Assembly (NCBI GenBank): GCA_038496675.1
Contig: CM076666.1
Location: 15,009,817-15,073,816, forward strand
Length of the DNA stretch: 64,000 nt
Direction of reading: 5' to 3'
DNA from: Rachycentron canadum
Taxonomy: Eukaryota; Chordata; Actinopteri; Carangiformes; Rachycentridae
Below the pieces are notes generated by a model. The model made no database searches. It was not told where the DNA came from and saw nothing but the letters and a program-made list of their open reading frames with translations. The stretch's first letter is position 1; each line of letters starts with the position of its first letter. The position numbers were made by a program, and so were the translations under genes. Below, piece by piece: positions 1 to 12,200 of this stretch.

Positions 1-1454
1 ACGCACCCTGGTATTTCTAAAAGCTGTCATCCATTTTGTGGGCAATGATGACGATAGTGGCAACAAAAAAAAAAAAAAGGGGGGGGGGGGGGGGTTGGGG
101 CGAGATCTCTTGGCTGAAAGGGCCATCAAGTGGTTTGAAGCTGAACTGCATCCTTGGCCGGTTGCTGAGCCACAGAGAAATGAGATGAACTGAAGCAAGC
201 AGACTGGTGAAACGCCGCTTTCCCTTGAATTGAAATGGTCATGCTTGAGCAGGCCCTTTGAAACGTGGCTCAAGGTGTCATTTTCTGCTAAATGATGACG
301 GAAGAGGCACGAGTACCAATCTTAAATAAAAGAAAACATGACTGTGAGGAAATGTATTACATTTCTGCTGGATAGACATTCATTTTCCAATCATAGCTGA
401 CTGACCTCACAGATTTAAAGAAGCTACTATAGCGGCTGTAAGTGACACCACTGTCCTCCTGTTTCCCTGGGATATCCTTTACAGGCTCCTCTGTGGCTCT
501 GCTATCCAGCTCCCTGTAATGCCACACTGCATTTCTGAGAAACTGAAGAACTCTCCGGTTGTGCAGGTGCCAGTAGTTTGTGGTCAGGTCAGGCCTGCTG
601 GTAGAGGTCACACAAATGTCAGGGTCATTCATAGGGAAAGTCAGTATCATATCAGGGTACAGTTTCCCATTGACTCCCTGATAACTTGACCCAAAGAATG
701 AACAACACGATGACGTGGATTTGGGTTAACAGGGTACGAAAGTTACAACTTCCTGATTGCTGCAATTCACTCAAATTGAAAACAGCCTGTTATTTGCCAT
801 AATGATCTGGAGTGAATGCAGTTATTCCACCAGGCAGCACTTAGACTCAATCGATGATTAACAGTGTGCTGTGGCTACACAATCAGTTATGGTTGAACAT
901 GATATAATAAAGAACATACTGTGCCACTGGGCTCCAGGCCTTAAATATATAATGTTTGTCGTGTGGTTGCTTTATTTTTTTAAATGCTCACTTAATTCAC
1001 AAATTCTGATGTTGCGATGATTTAGCTGATATTGTGCAGCATAACTCCACAATGTTTGACACGGTTAATAGAGACTGTAATCTGCTTTTCTTATATAGAC
1101 AGTCGTTCCTTAAAAAGCTGCCTTGTAATCAGTGAGAGTAGACTTAAGGCAGTGGCCTGAGTTGTGTAAATGTAAATAAATGCTCCACTAATTTATTCTC
1201 TTTGTCATTAGATTATGCTAATGACTAAATATTTTGTTTGTTTTGCTGAGATTAAAAAATGCATATTCTTTGTGATTTTTATATTTCTCAAAAGCATATT
1301 AGAATTTCATCATTTGATTTGGTAAATCTAAAATAAATTATTATTAATGGGGTACTCCAGTGATTTATATTGTATTTCCTTGCTGGAGTACCGTACAGTA
1401 CAATACAGTACATCATGACCAAGATGGCCAGATATTGATTGAATGGATCTAACC

Positions 1455-1496
<42 letters not shown>

Positions 1497-1914
1497 GCTA
1501 GACTTCAGGGTTGCCAGGTTGTGCAGAATAGTACCACTCCAATGGACCACTTACGTTCTGGAAAAGTCCTGCAAATGATCATTAGAAATATTTAGATTTC
1601 TTAAAAGAATGATTTCATTTTTAAACAAACTGTTTATGGATGGATTTGGGTCCAGTCCAGATGTCCTGCAGCTTTTTCCCAGAAAACACGTGGTCAATAA
1701 TGGGGGTGGGGCGGGGGTGTATGTCTCTAAGAATTAAAGAGCTAAATAGAAAATTCACGCTGAAGTAGGTTTTTACACAATCTGGCAACCCAAACGTTTT
1801 TCTTATATGTGGCTTACACATATATAAAGGATTAAAAAAATATTTTTCTCAGCTCAAAAATCCTTAGTAAAATCAGACAATTGTTGATATCTGTGATTTT
1901 TATTTGATTTTCTC
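1..1914. other. Upstream flank of ccbe1, no gene seen
   Basis: This is AT-rich non-coding sequence. It contains a poly(A)/poly(G) run at about 65-95 and a (TA)n run at 1459-1491. The open frames here are short, lack splice context and resemble no family I know. The sequence before the first coding exon of ccbe1 probably includes distal promoter elements, but I cannot point to a specific one. Confidence 0.6.
1459..1491. repeat. (TA)n microsatellite
   Basis: About 16 uninterrupted TA units lie in the ccbe1 upstream flank. The tract is directly visible and is likely to vary in length between individuals. Confidence 0.95.
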
Positions 1915-2385
1915 GGATAGCTGTTGTCATTAGCGGCCACGCGGGGGTAGTAAAGGTGCAGCCTCCTCATGACGTAGCCCACACAGCGCGTGCAAGTCAG
2001 TGCGCGCGTAAATGTGAGTGCCTTCATGTAACTAATTCACTAAAGAGAAGCCTCAACTCAAACAAGAGAAATGTTTAAGTGTTAGCAAACCGCACTGAAA
2101 GACATTTTAGTAGTTAAAACAATTACACATACATTTATTTATATCTTTTTTTTTTTTTTTTTCTTCCTACAACCTGTCAGAACTTCACTGAGGAAGAAAG
2201 TTCAGCTCTTCTCGACACAACGAAGAACTAACGGCGGCTCGTCCGGCAGCTGCTCCGGGGCTCTGGGTGAGTGGGAGGGTCTGTCCGTGAGCCTGCACCG
2301 CTTCACGCACTGAAGTCGCAGCAGCGGGCAGGTCACCAGCGCCGGTGTGGATTACTGAGGACACACAGGTGACTGGACCGATGAG
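1915..2385 (+). promoter_or_regulatory. ccbe1: Probable ccbe1 promoter and 5' UTR
   Basis: CpG density rises sharply here compared with the AT-rich flank. There is a TGACGT half-site (CRE-like) near 1970 and a GCGCGC run near 2000, followed by a poly(T) run at about 2146-2162. The region ends at the first coding exon. I see no clear TATA box. A two-codon upstream ORF at 2381-2389 overlaps the main start codon. The transcription start is not determined. Confidence 0.45.
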
Positions 2386-2389
2386 ATGA
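2381..2389 (+). promoter_or_regulatory. Two-codon uORF overlapping the ccbe1 start
   Basis: An ATG at 2381 encodes Met-Arg-stop. Its TGA stop (2387-2389) overlaps the ccbe1 ATG (2386-2388) in an ATGA arrangement. The overlap is seen directly. An effect on translation by reinitiation or repression is only inferred. Confidence 0.6.
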
Positions 2390-5300
2390 CACTGACACAC
2401 AGCAGGGCTCCTCTTCTGCTCACCGTCACCTGCATGTGCTTCTCGGGGGGTCTGCTGTGGTCCTACCAGGAGGAGGATGCCAGTGACGGGTAGGTTTAAG
2501 GACATGACAGCAGTAAATGGGACCAGGAGCTCTTGCATGAGATACAATGAAATGCTGACTGTGTTTCCAAGCTTTTATTTTATTTTATCTTATGTCATTT
2601 TTTTCCCCTCCACAGTGGAGAGTGCTCTGAAAATAACATCTCCACCACTAAATACCCCTGCGTGAAGTCGACAGGAGAAGTTACAACGTGTTACAGGTAA
2701 TGTGGGTGTGATTCATGGAGTCTGATGCTGTAGTTGGACCAAAGGGATCATTATAGTGTGAAATGATCAGGCTAAAGTCCAAAGAGTGATTTCAAAATGT
2801 AGCTGTAGATTATGTAAAACTGAGCTCCTCATTTATCATTCAGAGTCAAAATACTGCTCCAATTCCACTTGTTGAAGTGTTAGTGAGGTGGAAAACAGCC
2901 TGGTTGAGACACTGGGCACAGTGCTGCCTTATGAGGCACTGAAGGATAAATGTAAGTCACATAAAAGCCTAATGCTTGAGGCTGTCAATGGCTTTAAAAT
3001 AAAAATCAATCAGCTGTCAAATATCCCCCAGTTTTTCTTTTTTACCATGCCTTTGATTTCATTCTTTTCAATGAATGAGCTGCTGGTCAGATGATTAAAT
3101 AAGTTGTAAGATGTCTGCTTCCTAACAAGGCTATTGCTGCTCATTACTGTTTTAAGTTAGTTCTATCTAACATGTTGAAATGAAGGGATTTTCTGGGGAC
3201 ACATGGGCCATTGCGGGGTTTTCCTCGAGGTCATCCTTTTTGTGAACTAAAGGGATCACAGCTATCTAAATATCTGTTCTGTTCTTGACACCGGCTTTAA
3301 TTATGACAGTTCACAGACACAGTGGACACAGCCTCGCTTTTAAGCAAAACTCCTCTCAAAGGCTCTGGATTAAGTTGTTAGAAGCTAATCTGTTTTCATT
3401 GCAAAGGACCACCTCATAGGCTTAATAAAAACAGACAGTCAAACATCCCTCATTTTGATTGGTTTCAACATCAGCAGTGCAGATTTAATCCACAGGAACA
3501 AAGTTTAATAAATGTCTGCTGTCTTTGTGATGGATGAAATCGAGTCGAACAGAAAATCGATTATTTTAATCCAATAAAGAGCGACAGACGTGCTGCTCCA
3601 ACATCCCTACACCACTCCACAGGGTGTTGTCTTACTACATACTGTTGGGAATCATTTCATTTTATCTTGGCCAGCTCTTAATTGCTCCAACATCACTACT
3701 GAGGAACAACTCTCTTTTTTCAGGCATACTGATGAGATCTTGGAAATAAAATGCAACATCATCATCATGCAACATGAACTAATTTCGAACATTTTGTCAG
3801 TGATAATGATTTACAGCAAATCTATTTCTGTGTGCGCTATGCTGGGAAAAAAAACTTGAGAACCAAAGAAATGCCAAAGAAATGTTGAATATCTTTTGTC
3901 TTGAGGTCTTGCAAATGCCAAGGTTGTGAAGTTTCATCTTTGCATCACTTGACATACTGCTGGTTATGGTTCAGGCACACAGTGACATCGCGTTTGATCT
4001 TTAAATCTCAAACACACTCTTAACATAATTATGTTGTTTTATGGTTATTGGCTGCAGCTACAGTTGTTTTCAACTATGTTTATTTTAAGAAGAAAAATGG
4101 TTTCAGCCAAGAGCCAAGAAAATGTGCCCTGGGTGCATTTCAGTTCACCTGCACAGTGTGAGCTGATGACTGCACCTCAGCCCTGTAATTGTTCGTAGGG
4201 AAGTTTTATTGTGGTGCCAGAAATTCAGATTAATGATCTGCATTGGATAAGGAGAATATGGTATTTGCATTCAGCGATTTTATTTTATTTTTTTCAAAAA
4301 CCAAGCACGTACTTGTGCAATTACGCCTTGGCATGACTGAGGTGGAGTTCAAAGGGAACTAAGCGTGATTTAAGTTGGCAAGATTCAGTTGCCAAAGTAT
4401 AGGCTTATGGTATTCATTAGGTGCTCTATGGAGTATCATTGTCTCAGAACATTTCATTGCTGTTATAAACTCTTCTTTTTTAAAACTCTGTCAGAGAAAC
4501 GGTTTGTGTAAACTTGTTGCTTGTACAGACAGGTGTGCTCTGCTTTGATTCTTTGACACGGGCTCAAAATAGTCCAAAGGCTCCACATTTTTCTAAAATT
4601 TTTTTTTTAATAATACATAGGCCTTCAATTTGGACAACAATCAGAATTGCAGATGTTAGACAATTTGCACATGCTGTGAGCAGTTCCTACAGCAGCTGTG
4701 GTTAATGTTTAGTTAACATTTTCTGACTGAATAGTAATAAATGAATACAATAAAAATAAATAAATTCAATAAATGAATGTGACGACATGGCGGTGCAGTG
4801 GTTAGCTCTGTTGCCTCACAGCAAGAACGTTCTGCATTCAAATCTCAGACCTTGGCATGTTCTCCCTGTGCCTGTGTGGTTTCCCTACGGGTACTCCAAC
4901 TTCCTCCCACAGTCCAAAGACATGCACATTTTGGTTTAGGTTTAGGTTGCCCATAGGTGTGAGTTTATATGTTCTCTATACATTGGCCCTGTGATGGACT
5001 GGTGACCTGTCCAGGGTGTACCCCAGCTGGGATTGGCTCAAGCCCCCCTACAACCCTGATGGATACAGATAATGAATGCAGTCGTCACCCTGGAGTGGTC
5101 TTGGGGGCATTGGGCAAGGGCAAGGTACACAGCCTGGACAGGCCACCAGTCTCTCACAGGGGTAGCATATAAACAACCACTCACATATTCATTCACATGT
5201 ATGGGCAATTGATAGTTACCAGTTAACTTAACCTGCTTGTCTTTGGACAGTGGGAGAGTCCTGAGGTGAACAGGCCCCTCCCTAATTGGGGTTCACACCC

Positions 5301-6182
5301 AGAGACAGCAATAAGAACCGCTCCACCTCTGTGCCAGACCAAAACATTTTATGTGACTTGGTGAATTTGTCAGTGTGGTTTTTGTCAGCCAGCAAAATGA
5401 ATGAAGTACTGTGTATCACAAATACATCACAAATCTAATGATTATAGATATGAATGATCTAACGTGCTAATTAGTGAGCTTTGGTGCTGGCACATGGATT
5501 TTGTTTCCCTTTGGACAGAGCCAGAGCAGCTGACTAAACTGAACTAACAAGCTGCTGCTTGTAGCTTTACATTTGAGACAGACACGAGAGTATCAACTTA
5601 ACTCAAGAAAGAAGATAAATCTATTTCCCAAAATGTTAAACTAGTCCTGAATGGCTACTACCGTTCTTTTCTTTTTTTTTTCTTTTTTTACATTTTTGAG
5701 GCATTGAAATTCAAGTCTGCCATATCCGCCCAGTGGGAGAAGAGAGGCCCTGATGATGGGATTTGGAAACAGACCCCCCCCCCCCCCCCCCCNNNNNNNN
5801 NNNNNNNNNNNNNNNNNNNNNNNNNNNNNNNNNNNNNNNNNNNNNNNNNNNNNNNNNNNNNNNNNNNNNNNNNNNNNNNNNNNNNNNNNNNNNNNNNNNN
5901 NNNNNNNNNNNNNNNNNNNNNNNNNNNNNNNNNNNNNNNNNNNNNNNNNNNNNNNNNNNNNNNNNNNNNNNNNNNNNNNNNNNNNNNNNNNNNNNNNNNN
6001 NNNNNNNNNNNNNNNNNNNNNNNNNNNNNNNNNNNNNNNNNNNNNNNNNNNNNNNNNNNNNNNNNNNNNNNNNNNNNNNNNNNNNNNNNNNNNNNNNNNN
6101 NNNNNNNNNNNNNNNNNNNNNNNNNNNNNNNNNNNNNNNNNNNNNNNNNNNNNNNNNNNNNNNNNNNNNNATGTGTATAAGA

Positions 6183-6218
<36 letters not shown>

Positions 6219-9200
6219 CACCCCCCCACCCCTGCCGCCTTTTTAGTCATGGCATGCCACTGTGTGCACAGTTTAACACCCATTCTTGGAGCATTTATCA
6301 TATTGTGAAACGGCACCAGAGGAGACACCAGAGACCAAGAGAGCATATGTCACAGTACAAGAGGGGTACCAGGGCCTCAGCTGACTCTGACCACATCTGT
6401 CTCACTGTCAGGGCAGGCACATTCTTCTCTCACTGTCTCCTCTTGGTTGCTTTTTCCAGAGATTGTCATATTTGGGTTCTGCTGTATTTGGATTGAAGGC
6501 CTAGTGTGTTAAGATGCAGCATTTAGAGGCTTCACAACAATTCATACCCATACTTGCATTTCCGCAGGCTATAGAATTAGATATGCTTGGCTGTGCAGAG
6601 TTCATCAAGGCCTGTGATTTCAACAGGAATGCTTTGCTAAAATCCAAATGAGGCTTTGATTAAAATCATAAGATGCAAACTGTTTGTTATTGCTTTTCTG
6701 CAACGTACCTCACAGAGATCAGGTTCTAATCAGTACTACCAGCAGTGTTTCTGGTCTTTGTTTTACTCTCTGTTTATAGCTATTGTTCCTTAGCTGGTTT
6801 GGTCACGGCGGTCACTGCTGGCCATGTTCTTTTTCCACAGTTCAAAACCACAGTTGCAGCAGCTGGATGCATGAATCCATCCATTTATCCAGAATAATTA
6901 GTTTTAATATGCCTTGTATCACAAAGCAGGTTTTACTGAATAAAGCTGGATGAGTATAACCCAGAGGAGGTTTTTATTTCATGTCCATGTTGCAGATTTG
7001 AAAGGCATCCAGGTTTGTACTCAGCAGTTATCAGGCTTCATAATCTTCATAATCCTGTTTTGTGATTCAGACCCCACAAGAAAGAAATATACCTGACAGC
7101 AGCTGTTAGCAAACAGCAAATCTTTGAGCTTCCATTAGTTCCTTTGGATTAAGTTGTTTTATCAGATGGCAATCGAGTGGGGCAGATTTTTATGGACTAA
7201 AGATGGCTGTTTTAGTGCTTTTATGAAGTACGGTAAATACAGTCTTGCACACTTGTAGATGTTTTTCTGCTGCTGAGATGAAGTATGACATCTCTGAAAA
7301 TCCAAGATGAGAACCAGATCCTATATGTTCACCACCAGAGGCTAAAGACACATTAATAATCTTCGTTTATAACTTTTCTTAGATGACAAGAGGGTAGATG
7401 AAACAGTGATGACACTGATTTGATTTATGTGATGTTGGCATTACCTATCCTGTAAGGGGAGTACTCCTCTGGAAGAGAAGCACAGGCAGAGCGAGTGTTT
7501 GCTCTCTACAGCTGTAACAGTTACACATAATTGATGTGTGGCATGTGTAATTGTTTCTTTGTTATTTTTCCAAATATTCCTGGTGGTAAAACGCAGTTTA
7601 TTGTGTTCTTCAGCTGGCCCCCCACCCACCCCACCCCCACCCCCAGCTCTGGAATTCCTGACAAATTCTGGTTTACACAGTAAACCCCCCCACCCCTCTG
7701 TGAGACATGATAGCCAAAATACTTCACATGCACTTGGCTGATACAAGCAGCGTTGTTTGTGTCCTGTAAGGAATTGAATTACACTGGAATATTTGGAAGT
7801 TTCCTTCATCTCTTATTTTAACTTACTTAAAATATATTTTCCATTGACGGGAAAACCAGTAATTGATTTATACTAAAATTCCCAGTTAGAGTCAAACACA
7901 GTGGGGGTTCTGCTCAGTTCCAGTGAAATGATCTCTTAAGTCAGAGGCCTGAAGACTCTCTCGTTTCCTCAGCTTTCAAATCTGTTTTTCACATCACATT
8001 TGAATGTGTTCTGCACGTTGGAATAATCTTCTCAGATGAACTTACGCTTCTTCTCCCAATTCAAACAGCTTTCAACACAGGAAACACACTTGAGGGTTTC
8101 TTTGTTGCCATATTGTTGTCCCTCCAGTGATTGTCGCTCCATGAAGGATATACTGTGCCACAGCTTAAGGAGTTCAGCAGGCCTCAGTTAGTAATGTTAA
8201 CTGCTTCTGGGTTGCTGCGTTTCTGATTCTACTATAAATACTCTTGACCGGAAAATAGGACGAGCCTAGATTTATGGACAACATACGAGAAGCATCTTTC
8301 AGTAGGTGGAAAATGTATTGAAGCCCGATGTCATGTTTCTTTACAACATTACGACAAAGTCCCCTGATCCATGGGCAAAAAGTCACTATTTTAAAGTAGA
8401 CATTTAGTAGTTTAATGTCCTGCTTGATTAAAGATGCCAAACTTAAATTTTCCATCAATTTTAAATACTTGCTTATACTCAGGTTGCAGGTGAAATTACA
8501 CATACACTGATTCACTGTAATGAGGTGATTATTCCAGGATAAAAAAAAAAAGAAAACCATCCACTGGGGTGACTGCACATCAGTGAGAGGGAAAACATCA
8601 GGCAATTTAAGAATGATTGAAGCCTCAGGCTCAGTGTATGTGTGTGTTTTTTATAACTTACAAACCCAATGATCAGCCCCCTGATGTATGCTACATGTCA
8701 GAGACACATTTAATAGACTTCATATACTTGTCGAGTCTTGACTATGTGTTTGCAGCCCAAAAAAAAAGCTGTTCTGTTGTGAACAATGTTGCAAAGGAAG
8801 TGCCATTTTTCATTTATTATTTAGTATTTTTTTATTTTAGTATTTACAAAAAAAAAACATCTTAGATTTTGTTTAAACCACTAATTATTTTTAGGAATAA
8901 CAACATTGCAGCTCAGCATAGGAAAAAACAAAAATGCATCATGATTAAGTAAATAATGTCTGAGGAAGGAGTGTGGAATAAGACGAAGCTGTTTCTCAGC
9001 AGCCATTTGAGTGAAACTGAGTTTACTGGAATTAACCTCAGTAGATGCAGGATGAGATAACGCTGCTGAAAATCATGCCAATCAAAAATGCCTGAAATGA
9101 TTTACTATTCCTGGCACAGTTTCAAAGTGTTGTCATCCTTTATACTGTGGCGTAATAAGAGGAAAAAGTACCATTACATTCCACAAACAGCTGTCATTAA

Positions 9201-12200
9201 AATGCTACAACTTCTGCTCAAAAGATGTGCTAAATGCATAGTCAGATATATCCCATAATCCATCACAACCCAAATGTCTTGTCACGACATCAACATCTGT
9301 TTTCTATCGATATTCAGAGAGAAGATCTGAAGCCTATTAACTGAAGAGTGCTGTAGTACAGAGACTGTGCTGTGGGTTCAGGGAGTTAACATGAACATTT
9401 GGTGTTGCTCTTTAATGATAGCTCCCACACAGCTGAAAGTTAAAAGGATCTACAAGCACAGAGGGGAGGTCAGCTGCCATGTTAAGCTAATGGTCCTAGT
9501 TTGTCTGATTTGAAGCCCGACAGGGACCAAGCCAAGATGTCCAGTGAGATACTTTTCATGACTTGTTTATTTGATTTTTTTTCCCTTTGGTTAATTTAGA
9601 ATCAGGTCAGTTAGTTTACCCTTACAGTCAATCTGGTGCAAAGTCTTCCTGCTCACAGTGCTAATTATCAGCAATGAAATCAAGATGGATCAATGTGATG
9701 AATCACAAGCAGAGAAAAATGAACTTAAGAGTCAAATGGGATTTGAATGTTAACTGTTTCGTCTCATCTGTTCCAACAAGGGCCCAAAAATAGACAGCAA
9801 AAAACAGAGCAACATATATACATCTTCTTATTTTGATTTGCAGTTTTCGATTGGATTTGGATTGTCAGCAATTGTCAGAGAAAAAGTCCGACAACATGGC
9901 TAAGAGTTGCTTCTTTTTCCTTTTGATCCTCTCACAAGATCAGAAAAAACAACTTAAATGAATGGATGAAGTTCAAATCTGTTCATCCTCGAAACTCTGA
10001 ATTCAGCACAGCATATCACCAGGCTGTCTGAAGTTCATTATCATCAAATACATCCGGAGCTTTTCAACTTGAAAGACAACATGTTGCTTTTTGTGTAATC
10101 TTTTATAAGCAGCTCACCTGCTGTTGAGCTTCTCTGATTGGCAGCTATAACGCCGTGTTTGATTGAAGATAAGGGCACGATCCATTTAATACCTGTTGCA
10201 GGTAGACATTGCCTTGTTCACCTAAAAATAATTTGATGTATTTACTGACCTTTATTGCCCAGCTCCACCACCACTGCTGGGTTTTTATGTGCTCATAAAC
10301 ACAAGACAGGACTGTCCCACTCTTAGACTGTAAATGAACATGAACATAGCCTCTTGGACATTTGAAGCTCAGAGTGGGCAGCTCTATCATTGCCATCTTG
10401 CCATTACTTGACTCTACCCAAATCACGGTTGATCCAAAAATGGGCAAACAGAAGGGGCGCATGTGGAGTTGAGACTATTGTGCATACTGGCTTGTGGCAC
10501 TCACGTATCACTTAGTGCCATTAACTGTGCAGAACTCTAGCCTTAATATTTATATAACAGATGAGTTATAGAAAAAACACATAAAATTGTTGAATTTGAA
10601 GGATGAAATTAGCTGCAGAGTCCAAAACTGTTTTTTGTGCCAAGCTGGAAATAAGTTTATTTCTGCTGTAAAATTTGGCACTTTAACACGGGATTCACTC
10701 ACTTTCGGAACCAGCCATTCGTGGCCATTCGAAGAACTGCAGTTTTTAGCACTTTCATGTTGGCTTGTCATGCAGAAAGAAGACTTACATAAAGCTGGGG
10801 GAGGCAGAAAAAAAGAGGACACGTGTCAATCTGAATGGCCGTGCACACACTAATCTCTATTAGAACAGCCAATGAGAACGCTCTCACTCAATCTCTGAAA
10901 AGACCTGTGATTGGCCAAAGTCTCCTATCACAGGCTGGATTTTCTTAAACCTGAAAGCTGAGCCAAGAGTTTGCTATCAGATGACTTCAACAACAATATG
11001 CCAAATCGTGATAAAGGAACTTTTGCTCATTGAAACCAAAAAAAAAAAAAAATGACTGCCTACCTCAGCTTTAAGGGGAAAGTATTGTTTTCATACTCCA
11101 AACCTTATTCATTTATATTATTATACTTGTGTTTTGGCACTTTTATCTGTTTTCATGTCCCATAGAAATATTAGGTATGGTGTTGCTAATAATTAACAGC
11201 ACCTGCGTCCTCAAGTTAGCCATTATTTAGTGTCACTTTAATGGTGTCACACAAGCTGCGAGCAACTTCTGCCTGTCCTGCCATTAATGTATTAGTGTGC
11301 TGTTGGAAGATCTCACAGTCTTTGGTGTAGTCGGAGGCAGGGCAGGTTTCAAATCTTCATGTTTAACATTCATCATCCACCTTTGCTCCCACAGCTTTCA
11401 TAGAGCATTTTAATAGGATTCATTGCTTTCTTTACTGATTTATTTTAGATGAGATGTGAAGTGGCTGTTTATCCTCAGTTTTGTCAACAGTTCATCTGGT
11501 ATGCCCTATTAGGTAATGGATGAATCTCCATCCTGCTCCTTAGAAGACACAGCAGAGTGTAAGTTATCATTGTGAGAGCAGAGGAGGACATGTTAGTGTT
11601 AAGGAGCATTCCTTTATGACGTCTGAAGAGCACAAGCAGCAGCAAACATCCTCTCTCCCTCTCCTCTCGTTTCTTTCGTGCATCACACAAATCAACAAAC
11701 AAGGTCTTTTTTCATTTACAAATAAGAAATGAAAGTCTTCCTTTTTTCTTCATCTGCCTCTTTTATTTCACTCATCAATTTCTCTTTCCTTCAATAACCA
11801 GAAACATCAAACAGAATTATTATTTGAACATTTATTGGGCAGAGTCAAACTTCATTTGATTAAATGCATTTTGCCTGTTTCCATCTGTTTCCACTTCATT
11901 GAAGACTGTAATGCAAAACATGCCTTTACAGGAAAGACTGTGACTTTGAGAGTTCAAATACTTTATCATTTGCCCTGAAGGCTGGAGTTGTTGTATCTGA
12001 ATGATTTGGATGATTTTGATCGGTTGCCCAATGTACAGTACAGTAGTTACCAAAAGCAGCAAGTTAAAAGTAACCAGATGAATATCAACATAGAAATGAA
12101 AACTGAAAGTGTTTTAGAATTTAATACATCCACCTGGTCTTTGATGTAATTTTAAATCAAAGTGATTACATATGGCATAAGTGCATTTGTGTTAATGCAG

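Noticed and set aside
4785..5340. Possible tRNA gene in the SINE-like element
   Set aside because: Only degenerate A and B boxes remain, no cloverleaf can be drawn, and the body is repeat sequence.
5641..6496. Several long reading frames spanning the N block on both strands
   Set aside because: They consist mostly of unknown bases joined to poly(C)/poly(G), adapter sequence and CA repeats. They are artefacts.
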